Below are positions 9,310 through 16,909 of a stretch of 64,000 bases of DNA, one piece after another. Below the pieces are notes generated by a model that had not been told where the DNA came from, did no database searches, and worked only from the letters and a program-made list of their open reading frames with translations. Each line of letters begins with the position of its first letter. Within the stretch, counting starts at the first letter, position 1. This DNA is from Pseudomaricurvus sp965656525 (GTDB taxonomy: Bacteria; Pseudomonadota; Gammaproteobacteria; Pseudomonadales; Cellvibrionaceae), in contig CBFHKY010000006.1 of NCBI GenBank assembly GCA_965656525.1, forward strand, positions 1-64,000, written 5' to 3'. A program made the translations under genes and the position numbers.

Positions 9310-9693
9310 ATGACTAACCGATCCATCATCAACACCGAAAAAGCACCTGCCGCCATTGGCACGTATTCACAAGCGGTTAAAGTCGTGAATACCGTGTATC
9401 TGTCTGGCCAAATTCCATTGGATCCAGCGACGATGGAGCTGGTAGAAGGGGATTTTTCTGCACAGGCACATCAGATGTTTAAAAACCTGAGTGCCGTGTG
9501 CGAAGAAGCCGGTGGTAGCCTTGCGAACATTGTGAAATTGAACATTTTTATGGCTGATCTCGGTAATTTCCCCGTGATCAATGAAGTGATGGCGCAATAT
9601 TTTTCAGAGCCTTACCCAGCGCGAGCCGCCGTGGGTATCAGCCAATTGCCTAAGGGCGCTATGGTTGAAGCCGATGGCGTTATGGTGCTGTAA
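9310..9693 (+). CDS. ridA: RidA-family enamine/imine deaminase
   Basis: 127 residues, the family length. RidA hydrolyses reactive 2-aminoacrylate and related enamines made by PLP enzymes. The N-terminal APAAIGTYSQAVKV segment, the SGQIPLDP motif and the late YPARAAVGISQLPKGAMVE segment with the key arginine are all present. An AAGGAC ribosome site precedes ATG 9310. It follows spoT by 142 bases, a common arrangement (spoT-ridA) in this class. Confidence 0.95.
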   Translation: MTNRSIINTEKAPAAIGTYSQAVKVVNTVYLSGQIPLDPATMELVEGDFSAQAHQMFKNLSAVCEEAGGSLANIVKLNIFMADLGNFPVINEVMAQYFSEPYPARAAVGISQLPKGAMVEADGVMVL

Positions 9694-9714
9694 GCCTCTC
9701 AGCAAGCGGCAGAG

Positions 9715-9730
9715 GGAGGCGCAAGCCTCC
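9715..9730. terminator. GC-rich hairpin between convergent ridA and phoR
   Basis: GGAGGC and GCCTCC pair around a GCAA tetraloop, in the 58-base space between the convergent ridA and phoR genes. There is no long T-run, so termination strength is uncertain. Confidence 0.5.
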
Positions 9731-9751
9731 GTTCTAGTGAAGTGCTGGCTT

Positions 9752-11083
9752 TTAATGAAGTGCTGACTCGGCAACTGGGTCAGCGCCTTGGTTGGCCACC
9801 ACCACGCGCTGAATTGGAAAGATACATGTAAACGTACTGCCTTTGCCAATTTGACTTTGAACATCCAACTTAGCGCCGTGTCGCAACAGCACATGCTTCA
9901 CAATCGCCAGACCCAAGCCTGTACCACCGGATTCACGATGGCGGCTGGTATCCACCCGATAAAACCGTTCCGTCAACCGTGGCAAATGCACAGGATCAAT
10001 ACCCTCACCTTCGTCACGTACCGCCACATTCACCCCCAGTGAGCTTTGTGTCACGGTGATTCGAATTTCGTTGCCATTTGGCGAATACTTAACAGCATTC
10101 AACACCAGATTCGAAAACGCGCTCTGCAGTTCTTTTTCACTGCCCAATAGCTGTAAGCCTTCGGGGCACTGTAAAAAGATTTTGTGGCCGCGCTCGGCCG
10201 AAAAGGTGGTGGCGTCCCCCTGAATTTGCTGCAATAGTGGCATTAACGTAACGGGGCTGTGCGACATTTTGGTGGTGTCGGTTTCTAATTTTGAAAGCGC
10301 AATAAGATCATTGATCAGCGCGTTCATGCGTTTACCCTGTGTCTCGATTTGCCCCAGTGCACGCATCCATTTTTCGGGCACATCTGGAGCCATCCCCAAG
10401 GTTTCTACATACCCCAAAATCACGGTTAGGGGGGTGCGCAACTCGTGGGAGACATTCGCCACGAAATCTTTACGCATTTGTTCCAGTTTGTGCATTCGTG
10501 TGACATCGCGCACCACCACTAAACGCTCACTGCGACCAAATGCCGTAATGTGGTACTGCAACTGAGTGGATTCAGATTGTGGCGCCGGCAAATCAAGCGG
10601 CAACTGAAAATCGTTCTTTTCGAGGTACTTAATAAATTGAGGGTGACGGATATAATTGACGACTGGGTGACCTTGATCGTCTGGGCGCAAGCTCAGCAAC
10701 TGCGCTGCTGAGCTATTGAACCACTCTATATTGCCCCGCCCATCCAGTAGAACAATGCCTTCACGCAGAGCGGCGGTTGTCTCTTGGCCACGACGCACAA
10801 CTTGTCTAAGGCGATTTTTCTCTCTTTGTTGCCGCTTTTGCAGGCGCACGATATTGTCGAAGATATCCCCCCAAATACCGCTGGCATCGGGGGCCTCTGC
10901 ACGGCGAGGACTGCGCAGCCAACTGTCTAACCGATGAATCTGCCACATCATCCAGCCCATATACAGAGCGCCGCCAATGATGAGCGTCCATTCTAAGTAG
11001 CCATTGATCAACCCAAAAATAATGCACAGGATGGTGGACAATACCACCCGCCGACACTCGACGCTAAAGCCTCTGTTTAACAA
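9752..11083 (-). CDS. phoR: Phosphate regulon sensor histidine kinase PhoR
   Basis: 443 residues. Two membrane helices near the N-terminus (residues 12-50) with almost no periplasmic loop, then a PAS region (EGIVLLDGRGNIEWFN), the phosphorylated histidine box FVANVSHELRTPLT, and the ATP-binding boxes NAVKYSP, DEGEGI and GTGLGLAIV. PhoR phosphorylates PhoB at low phosphate and works with the Pst transporter and PhoU, also encoded here. The annotated start is TTG 11083 with an AGGG ribosome site; an internal GTG is possible. It lies 97 bases after phoB, probably in one transcript. Confidence 0.93.
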   Translation of the reverse strand: MLNRGFSVECRRVVLSTILCIIFGLINGYLEWTLIIGGALYMGWMMWQIHRLDSWLRSPRRAEAPDASGIWGDIFDNIVRLQKRQQREKNRLRQVVRRGQETTAALREGIVLLDGRGNIEWFNSSAAQLLSLRPDDQGHPVVNYIRHPQFIKYLEKNDFQLPLDLPAPQSESTQLQYHITAFGRSERLVVVRDVTRMHKLEQMRKDFVANVSHELRTPLTVILGYVETLGMAPDVPEKWMRALGQIETQGKRMNALINDLIALSKLETDTTKMSHSPVTLMPLLQQIQGDATTFSAERGHKIFLQCPEGLQLLGSEKELQSAFSNLVLNAVKYSPNGNEIRITVTQSSLGVNVAVRDEGEGIDPVHLPRLTERFYRVDTSRHRESGGTGLGLAIVKHVLLRHGAKLDVQSQIGKGSTFTCIFPIQRVVVANQGADPVAESALH

Positions 11084-11180
11084 AATATTGCCCTGATTGA
11101 TTCGAAAACGACACTCGACGAAGGCGACACCGGAAGCCTATGCTGGATGACATCCGATTACCGTCACGACGACGACTCTA

Positions 11181-11891
11181 TTACGATAGAGTCTTCTCGG
11201 CAACTTTGATGGAAAAACGATAACCTGCGCCGCGAACCGTTTGTACAAAGCGGTCGTGATCTTCCAGCTGTAACGCTTTACGAAGACGGCGAATGTGAAC
11301 ATCCACTGTACGCTCTTCAACATATACATTACCGCCCCATACGTGATCTAAAAGCTGGCTGCGGCTGTAAACGCGCTCTTGGTGGGTAAGAAAGAATTCC
11401 AACAGGCGATACTCTGTTGGGCCCATCTGAATGGGTTGGTCATTAATGGTAATGCGGTGACTCACTGGATCTAAGGTTAAGCCCTCTACAGAAATGGGGC
11501 TGCCTTCTGTGAGCGTATCGGTGCGTCGCAATACTGCTTTTAAACGAGCCACCAATTCACGGGGCGAAAACGGCTTAGTGATGTAATCGTCTGCGCCGAC
11601 TTCGAGCCCTTGAACTTTGTTGTCTTCTTCGCCTTTGGCGGTGAGCATAATGATAGGTATTTGTGAAGTCACCTCATCGCGCTTTAAGCGTCGAGCCAAC
11701 TCAATCCCGCTGGTGCCAGGCAACATCCAATCCAGCAAGATCAAATCGGGCTTGTTGTCGACAATGATGCCGTGCGCTGTCTGTGCGTCTTCCGCTTCCA
11801 GACACGTGTAATCGGCCATTTCCAGGGCAACCCGAAGCATGTCACGAATGGAAGATTCGTCATCGACAATTAATATGGTTTTCTGGGGCAT
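11181..11891 (-). CDS. phoB: Phosphate regulon response regulator PhoB
   Basis: 236 residues. Receiver domain (residues 1-120) with the acidic pair VDDE, the phosphorylated aspartate in DLILLDWMLPG and the lysine in ITKPFSPREL; C-terminal winged helix (residues 130-230) with the OmpR-family signature ERTVDVHIRRLRKAL and GYRF. It binds Pho boxes and recruits sigma-70. ATG 11891 has AAGG eight bases upstream; a longer start at 11924 would lie above the predicted transcription start. A Pho-box-like sequence at 11940-11961 suggests autoregulation. Confidence 0.95.
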   Translation of the reverse strand: MPQKTILIVDDESSIRDMLRVALEMADYTCLEAEDAQTAHGIIVDNKPDLILLDWMLPGTSGIELARRLKRDEVTSQIPIIMLTAKGEEDNKVQGLEVGADDYITKPFSPRELVARLKAVLRRTDTLTEGSPISVEGLTLDPVSHRITINDQPIQMGPTEYRLLEFFLTHQERVYSRSQLLDHVWGGNVYVEERTVDVHIRRLRKALQLEDHDRFVQTVRGAGYRFSIKVAEKTLS

Positions 11892-11922
11892 GGTAAAGCC
11901 TTTTCGGTTATCTGATACCACC

Positions 11923-11961
11923 ATTAAATAACGTTTTTGTGACTATTTTGTTACAGATTTA
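11923..11961 (-). promoter_or_regulatory. Pho box and -10 of the phoB promoter
   Basis: Reading the minus strand, CTGTAACAAAATAGTCAC matches the two-unit Pho box layout (7-bp repeats 11 bp apart). Eleven bases after the second GTCA lies TTTAAT (11928-11923), a five-of-six match to a sigma-70 -10. This spacing is what PhoB-dependent promoters use. It predicts positive autoregulation of phoB-phoR. Confidence 0.6.
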
Positions 11962-11966
11962 ACCCA

Positions 11967-12842
11967 TCACAAGAGAAAGTCTAACGCGATTCCCAAAAAC
12001 AGCACGCCGCCGACCCAATTATTGTTAAGAAACGCTTTAAAACACTGGGAGCGATCGCCGTGGCGGATCAAGTATTGCTGGTAGGCAAACAAGCCTGCAG
12101 CGGCAACCACAGAGCAAACATACACACTGCCCAACTGAAAACGCTGCCCCATGATCAGCAACGTGACCAACACCATAACTTGCAGCAGACCGATTATCGC
12201 TCTGTCCATATCGCCAAACAGAATGGCCGTAGATTTAATCCCAATTTTCAAGTCATCCTCACGATCAACCATGGCATAGAACGTATCGTAAACCACTGTC
12301 CATAGAACCGCCGCGATATAAATTAACCAACAAATAGCCGGAACTTCACCCGTTTGCGCAGCGAAGCCCATGGGAATGCTCCAAGCAAAAGCGGCTCCCA
12401 ACACCACTTGTGGCAAATGTGTGTAGCGCTTCATAAAAGGGTAGCAGGCTGCCAAACCCAGCGCTCCGAACGACAGTAACACCGTCAAACGATTGGTGAG
12501 CAGCACCAAAAAAAATGACACCGAACATAGAACAGCAAACAAAATCCAGGCTTCTCGTACGGAAACTAACCCTGTTGCCAGCGGCCGGTGACGCGTACGC
12601 TCAACATGGCCATCCACTTTGCGATCGGCAAAATCGTTAATCACGCAGCCTGCCGCACGCATTAACACCACCCCCAACACAAAAATGATCAGTACTCCCA
12701 CGTCTGGCAGACCTTGCGCAGCCAACCACAACCCCCACAAGGTTGGCCACAACAGTAATAACGTACCAATCGGCCGGTCAAAACGCATTAAGCGCCAATA
12801 GTGGGGCGCTCGTAGTTTGGCTTCTGCCCAGAGGGTTTCCAT
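11967..12842 (-). CDS. ubiA: 4-hydroxybenzoate octaprenyltransferase
   Basis: 291 residues, eight or nine membrane helices. UbiA attaches the polyprenyl tail to 4-hydroxybenzoate in ubiquinone synthesis. The two aspartate-rich motifs that bind Mg-pyrophosphate are present: NDFADRKVDGHVERT (near residue 70) and YDTFYAMVDREDD (near residue 190). It is directly downstream of ubiC, 28 bases apart, so product and substrate enzymes are co-expressed. Confidence 0.95.
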   Translation of the reverse strand: METLWAEAKLRAPHYWRLMRFDRPIGTLLLLWPTLWGLWLAAQGLPDVGVLIIFVLGVVLMRAAGCVINDFADRKVDGHVERTRHRPLATGLVSVREAWILFAVLCSVSFFLVLLTNRLTVLLSFGALGLAACYPFMKRYTHLPQVVLGAAFAWSIPMGFAAQTGEVPAICWLIYIAAVLWTVVYDTFYAMVDREDDLKIGIKSTAILFGDMDRAIIGLLQVMVLVTLLIMGQRFQLGSVYVCSVVAAAGLFAYQQYLIRHGDRSQCFKAFLNNNWVGGVLFLGIALDFLL

Positions 12843-12870
12843 GGTGCTTTCCTTTTATTTTGTGGCGCCA

Positions 12871-13524
12871 TTAATTCTGGTTGCTTGGACCCGCATGGCT
12901 GGATCGCGAGGGTGACAGTGTTGCCAAGAAGTCGGGGAGAAATACCTCACTCACCAACAGTGGCTTGGTTTTTACATAGAAAACTGAGCGGCGGCCCCAT
13001 AGCGACAGATCACAAGAGGCGCTTTTTACCGGTGCACTGTCGATAAAATAGCTGCTGTCTCGGCGAACTTGTGTTGGCAGCAGCGGCGTATTGGCATCGA
13101 TACACGCTATCTGCATAGGCCCGCGACTCAGGCTAGGCTGACGAAACAACCAGCCACCCAGCGGTCGATCATCCAAATGCACCAACCGCCGTAACGAACC
13201 CGTCAGCGAGGCCGCTGGTAAAATACTGCGGGCCCATACCCAAGGCTGATCGCGCCCCAGTAAAATCACTTCACGGATCAAAACTCGCGCCCTTGGCGAC
13301 AACCTCAAGATTCTGGCTTCATCTGTACTGGCACGGCCCCAGCGTTGCGCCAAGATTTGTACGCGAAAATGGTGACCACTGTGATGTTGCAGCCTCGCAG
13401 TGAGTGAACCGCGATCCATCAACCACTCGTTCAATGGGTCGCGATGGTACAACCGGCGGGTAGCCGCGGGCAACCATCGGCCAAAGGCAGGGCGATTATT
13501 TCCGTATCTGGCGTTTAATGACAT
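12871..13524 (-). CDS. ubiC: Chorismate pyruvate-lyase
   Basis: 217 residues, longer than the roughly 165 of Escherichia coli UbiC. It cleaves chorismate to 4-hydroxybenzoate and pyruvate, the first step of ubiquinone synthesis. Family features visible are the ArgLeu-rich beta strand VLIREVILLGRDQPWVWARSILP, the SLWGRRSVF segment and the late LLVSEVFLPD segment with the conserved glutamate. The extra length is a basic N-terminal stretch and a low-complexity C-terminal tail. First gene of ubiC-ubiA, divergent from the HU gene. Confidence 0.85.
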   Translation of the reverse strand: MSLNARYGNNRPAFGRWLPAATRRLYHRDPLNEWLMDRGSLTARLQHHSGHHFRVQILAQRWGRASTDEARILRLSPRARVLIREVILLGRDQPWVWARSILPAASLTGSLRRLVHLDDRPLGGWLFRQPSLSRGPMQIACIDANTPLLPTQVRRDSSYFIDSAPVKSASCDLSLWGRRSVFYVKTKPLLVSEVFLPDFLATLSPSRSSHAGPSNQN

Positions 13525-13656
13525 AAAAACTTCATTTCTTTGGCGAAAGGCGGAATTTTCAGCACAAAAGGGCCTTTAAGGTCTTTACCGCCTTAAAGCC
13601 AATTGGTTTAATGACTATCGATAATAACAAAAACTGTGATCCTAAAGGACATTCCT

Positions 13657-13929
13657 ATGCATAAGAGCGATCTTGTAGAATCTGTAGCCAACGTAACTGA
13701 CTTATCCAAAGACAAGGCTAACGATGTTGTGTCTGCTATTCTCGAAGAAATTACCAATGCGCTAAGCCGTGATGAGTCAGTTAACCTTATAGGTTTCGGC
13801 GCATTCACTCAGAGACAGCGCGCGGCACGAGCCGGCCGCAGCCCCAAAACCGGTGAAGCGATTCAAATACCAGCCAGCACTTCTGTGGGCTTCAAGCCAG
13901 GTAAGGCGCTAAAAGATGCGGTAAACTGA
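13657..13929 (+). CDS. HU-type nucleoid DNA-binding protein
   Basis: 90 residues, the usual HU length. Basic histone-like protein that bends and compacts DNA. The N-terminal helical pair MHKSDLVESVANVTDLSK, the GFGAFTQRQRAARAGRSPKTGE beta arm and the closing GFKPGKALKDAVN match HU. ATG 13657 has an AAAGGA ribosome site seven bases upstream, which excludes the GTG at 13636. It is a single-gene unit: a strong terminator follows directly. Whether this is the HU alpha or beta paralogue cannot be told. Confidence 0.93.
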   Translation: MHKSDLVESVANVTDLSKDKANDVVSAILEEITNALSRDESVNLIGFGAFTQRQRAARAGRSPKTGEAIQIPASTSVGFKPGKALKDAVN

Positions 13930-13951
13930 TTTTGTTTGAGAAATCACCCCC

Positions 13952-13985
13952 AAAAAACGAAAGCTTATGCTTTCGTTTTTTTTGA
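13952..13985 (+). terminator. Rho-independent terminator of the HU gene
   Basis: Stem AAAAAACGAAAGC against GCTTTCGTTTTTT with a TTAT loop, followed by more T. Starts 22 bases after the HU stop and ends just before the symporter gene. Confidence 0.9.
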
Positions 13986-14003
13986 TTGGCAAAAAGGAAC
14001 ACC

Positions 14004-15308
14004 ATGACTCTGACCAACCGTATTTTGCTGGCCATGCTGACAGGGCTCACCGTCGGCGTTTTGATCAATTGGGCCAATACTTATGGCTGGTTAGGCGCTA
14101 CCGCAAATCATTGGCTGGACCAGCTCTTCGTCAACGGTATTTTCGATACCGTAGGGCGTATTTTTGTCGCATCATTAAAGTTGTTGGTGGTGCCATTGGT
14201 GTTTGTGTCACTGGTGTGCGGCACCAGTAACCTAGGTAGCAATGCGCGCATGGGCGCTATGGCAGGGAAGACCCTAGTCTTGTACATGCTCACTACCGCC
14301 ATTGCTATCACCATTGCGTTATTGCTGGGGCAGATCATGCGTCCAGGTGATGGTATTGGCCTTGGTGAAGCATCCACCTTTACAGCAACAACCTCACCAT
14401 CCCTGAAAGACGTAGTGGTAAACATCTTCCCCAGTAACCCGTTTCAGGCAATGGTGGAAGGCAACATGCTGCAAGTCATTGTGTTCTCACTGTTAATGGG
14501 GCTCGCACTGGCCAAAAGCGGTGACAGCGGCCAGCGGATTCGTAAATGGTTCGAGGATTTCAACAGCGTAGTGATGAAAATGGTCACTATGCTGATGGAA
14601 CTTGCCCCTTACGGGGTGTTTTGTCTGCTGGCCAAGCTATTTGCCGGCTTGGGAGCCGGTGCCATTGTGGAGCTGGGGTTCTATTTTATCACCGTCGTGC
14701 TGGCTCTATTGCTGCATTGCTTTGGTGTGTATAGCTTAATCTTGAAGCTGATGGTGCGCGCTAACCCTCTGTTGTTTTTCCACCACTTACGCCCCGTTAT
14801 GATGTTCGCGTTTTCTACGTCTTCCAGTAGCGCGACTCTGCCCGTAACGTTAAAAACCGCTGAAGACAAACTCGGGGTTGATAGCCGTGTCGCCGCCTTT
14901 ACTGTACCTATGGGCGCCACGATCAACATGGATGGCACCGCCATCATGCAAGGTGTCGCGACCGCTTTTATCGCTCAGGCCTACCAAGTGGATATCGGCT
15001 TGGCAGGCTACCTAACGGTTATCCTTACAGCGACACTAGCGTCAGTTGGCACGGCGGGTGTGCCGGGTGTGGGTTTAATTACCCTCGCCATGGTCTTGCA
15101 ACAGGTCGGTTTACCCGTAGAAGGAATCGCGTTGATTATTGGAGTAGACCGACTGTTGGATATGATGCGCACCGCAGTGAACGTCTCTGGCGACTCCATG
15201 GTGAGCATGATTGTCGCCAACAGTGAAAAAATGTGGAACCGCTGGCGCTTTGAACAGAGCGATCTAAAAAGCCTGCAACCTCACCAAATGAGTGAAAAAT
15301 CTGATTAA
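14004..15308 (+). CDS. Dicarboxylate/amino-acid:cation symporter (DAACS family)
   Basis: 434 residues. Family hallmarks: the serine-rich hairpin FSTSSSSATLPVT near residue 275 and the PMGATINMDGTAIMQG motif near residue 305, which form the substrate and cation sites in GltP/DctA-type sodium or proton symporters. Substrate is probably glutamate, aspartate or a C4-dicarboxylate. ATG 14004 has an AAAAGGA ribosome site; a TTG at 13986 would overlap the HU terminator. It converges with the HDOD gene, 6 bases apart. Confidence 0.9.
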   Translation: MTLTNRILLAMLTGLTVGVLINWANTYGWLGATANHWLDQLFVNGIFDTVGRIFVASLKLLVVPLVFVSLVCGTSNLGSNARMGAMAGKTLVLYMLTTAIAITIALLLGQIMRPGDGIGLGEASTFTATTSPSLKDVVVNIFPSNPFQAMVEGNMLQVIVFSLLMGLALAKSGDSGQRIRKWFEDFNSVVMKMVTMLMELAPYGVFCLLAKLFAGLGAGAIVELGFYFITVVLALLLHCFGVYSLILKLMVRANPLLFFHHLRPVMMFAFSTSSSSATLPVTLKTAEDKLGVDSRVAAFTVPMGATINMDGTAIMQGVATAFIAQAYQVDIGLAGYLTVILTATLASVGTAGVPGVGLITLAMVLQQVGLPVEGIALIIGVDRLLDMMRTAVNVSGDSMVSMIVANSEKMWNRWRFEQSDLKSLQPHQMSEKSD

Positions 15309-15314
15309 CAAAAT

Positions 15315-16817
15315 CTAAGCCGAAATTTGCTGGATAATGCTGTTTAAATCGCCAGACGCTTCAAGAATGGTCGCCACGGTTTGCTCAGCTTTTTCTTTAT
15401 CTAGGTGTAAATCGGCGTAAATTTCATCCGGTATGGGCACTACTGGCCCCTGACCAATACCGTGCTGTTGCAAGAGCCGCTGAGCCACCAGTAACAGCTT
15501 AGCGTACTCCCCGTGCTCCATATCCGCCTTCTGGCAGTTTTGACGGCGCAAGGCGACAACAACCTCATCGGGCATATGCCAAAGCTCCATGAGCCATGCC
15601 GCTAATTGATCACGGGTCACACCCAGATAGTAAAAATCCACTAAATGTGGCGGTGCGTGCTGGTTGGCTTCTATGGCCCGAGAGATCGTAGAAAAATACG
15701 GGGGGAACACCTCGGCCAAAATTAACCAGCCAAAATTGTGCAACAACCCCGACAAATAGGCCATACCAAACCCTGGGCGCTGCTCACGTGAAATAGCGGT
15801 CACCAAACCTTCCACCAACGCGGCGGTGTACACCGACTGCGTCCAATAAGGGGTCTCGCCGACCGGGCCGTCTTTGGGCAGTGACAACGTTTTACCCAAT
15901 GCTAGGCCCAGTGCCAAATTCAACACCATATCAAAGCCCAGTACTCGCACAATGGCGTCGTGAATGGATTTAATTTTCCCCGGTGCGGAATAATATGGGG
16001 AGGATGACCAGCTCACCACTTGAGCTGCCAAACTGGGGTCTACTTCCACCACATTGGCCAAATCACTGACATCGGCGTTCGTATCCACGCGCAGTTTAAT
16101 GATCTTCTGGGCCGTATCAGGTAATGGGGGTAACTCTAGGGTGTCTTCTAGGCGCTGGCGTATGCGTTTACCGGTAAACGACTTCACTGCAAGAAAAATG
16201 CTGTCTTCGTCGTGGGTACAAGCCTCCAGCTTACGCTCTAACTCATCAAGCCGTTTGCACACTTGAACCACTTGAGCATCTTTCATTAAGGCTTCAAACG
16301 CCTGACCAGATAACCGTAAAATCGATTCAGTACCAGAGTCCAGCAGTACTTGCTCGCGCTCCAGTAGGTGTTTATCTACAACGGTCACAACCTCACTTTG
16401 CAAGGGCAGCGCCGGTACAGCAGTCACGTTGTGTTTCCTAAAAAAGGATTGCANNNNNNNNNNNNNNNNNNNNNNNNNNNNNNNNNNNNNNNNNNNNNNN
16501 NNNNNNNNNNNNNNNNNNNNNNNNNNNNNNNNNNNNNNNNNNNNNNNNNNNNNCTCACCATTTCTCATAGGCCGCAAGTCATGGCGATTCAAAGATTGCT
16601 GTAATTGCTTTGGGTCTAACAAACAATCGGCAGGGAACAACACCTGCAACACGCCCTGATCATCGGACATGAGCAAAGATTTGGCGGCACCTTGATGGCG
16701 CAAACGCTGCTCACGCAGGGGCACCTCAGTGACGTGAAGATCAATAATTTCATCAACAAGCGCATAGGCTACCTGCTGTTTTTCTAACAAATGTTTAACA
16801 CTGGTGGCTAAGGGCAC
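15315..16817 (-). CDS. YbaK-like domain plus HDOD domain signalling protein (interrupted by assembly gap)
   Basis: About 500 residues, of which 34 fall in a 100-N gap (16454-16553). N-terminal part (residues 1-165) resembles the YbaK/prolyl-tRNA-editing fold (ALVDEIIDLHVTEVPL, SLLMSDDQGVLQVLFPADCLLD, then EREQVLLDSGTESILRL). C-terminal part (residues 220-480) is an HDOD domain with LPPLPDTAQKIIKLR, EVDPSLAAQVVSWSSSPYYS and LHNFGW in place of a metal-binding HD, so it is expected to be a signalling scaffold rather than a phosphohydrolase. The frame is the same on both sides of the gap, which is compatible with one gene. Downstream of recG on the same strand, 92 bases away. Function unknown. 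Confidence 0.75.
   Translation of the reverse strand: MPLATSVKHLLEKQQVAYALVDEIIDLHVTEVPLREQRLRHQGAAKSLLMSDDQGVLQVLFPADCLLDPKQLQQSLNRHDLRPMRNGEXXXXXXXXXXXXXXXXXXXXXXXXXXXXXXXXXXQSFFRKHNVTAVPALPLQSEVVTVVDKHLLEREQVLLDSGTESILRLSGQAFEALMKDAQVVQVCKRLDELERKLEACTHDEDSIFLAVKSFTGKRIRQRLEDTLELPPLPDTAQKIIKLRVDTNADVSDLANVVEVDPSLAAQVVSWSSSPYYSAPGKIKSIHDAIVRVLGFDMVLNLALGLALGKTLSLPKDGPVGETPYWTQSVYTAALVEGLVTAISREQRPGFGMAYLSGLLHNFGWLILAEVFPPYFSTISRAIEANQHAPPHLVDFYYLGVTRDQLAAWLMELWHMPDEVVVALRRQNCQKADMEHGEYAKLLLVAQRLLQQHGIGQGPVVPIPDEIYADLHLDKEKAEQTVATILEASGDLNSIIQQISA
16454..16553. other. Assembly gap, 100 N, inside the HDOD gene
   Basis: Exactly 100 N, a customary placeholder for a gap of unknown length. Its true size is not known. 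Confidence 0.98.
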
Positions 16818-16909
16818 GCACTCTCTCCTTTACAACTCTCGGAAACCACAAGACATCCTTAGTCTTGCATCAAGTGTAGACGAGCTTTTACAGGAGAACA
16901 GGCGCCACT

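Noticed and set aside
11052..11120. Direct repeat CGACACTCGACG at 11052 and 11109
   Set aside because: Two copies of a 12-base word 57 bases apart, one inside phoR, without further structure; may be chance.
16368..16659. Short plus-strand frames across the 100-N gap
   Set aside because: They consist largely of unknown residues and run opposite to the HDOD gene; artefacts.
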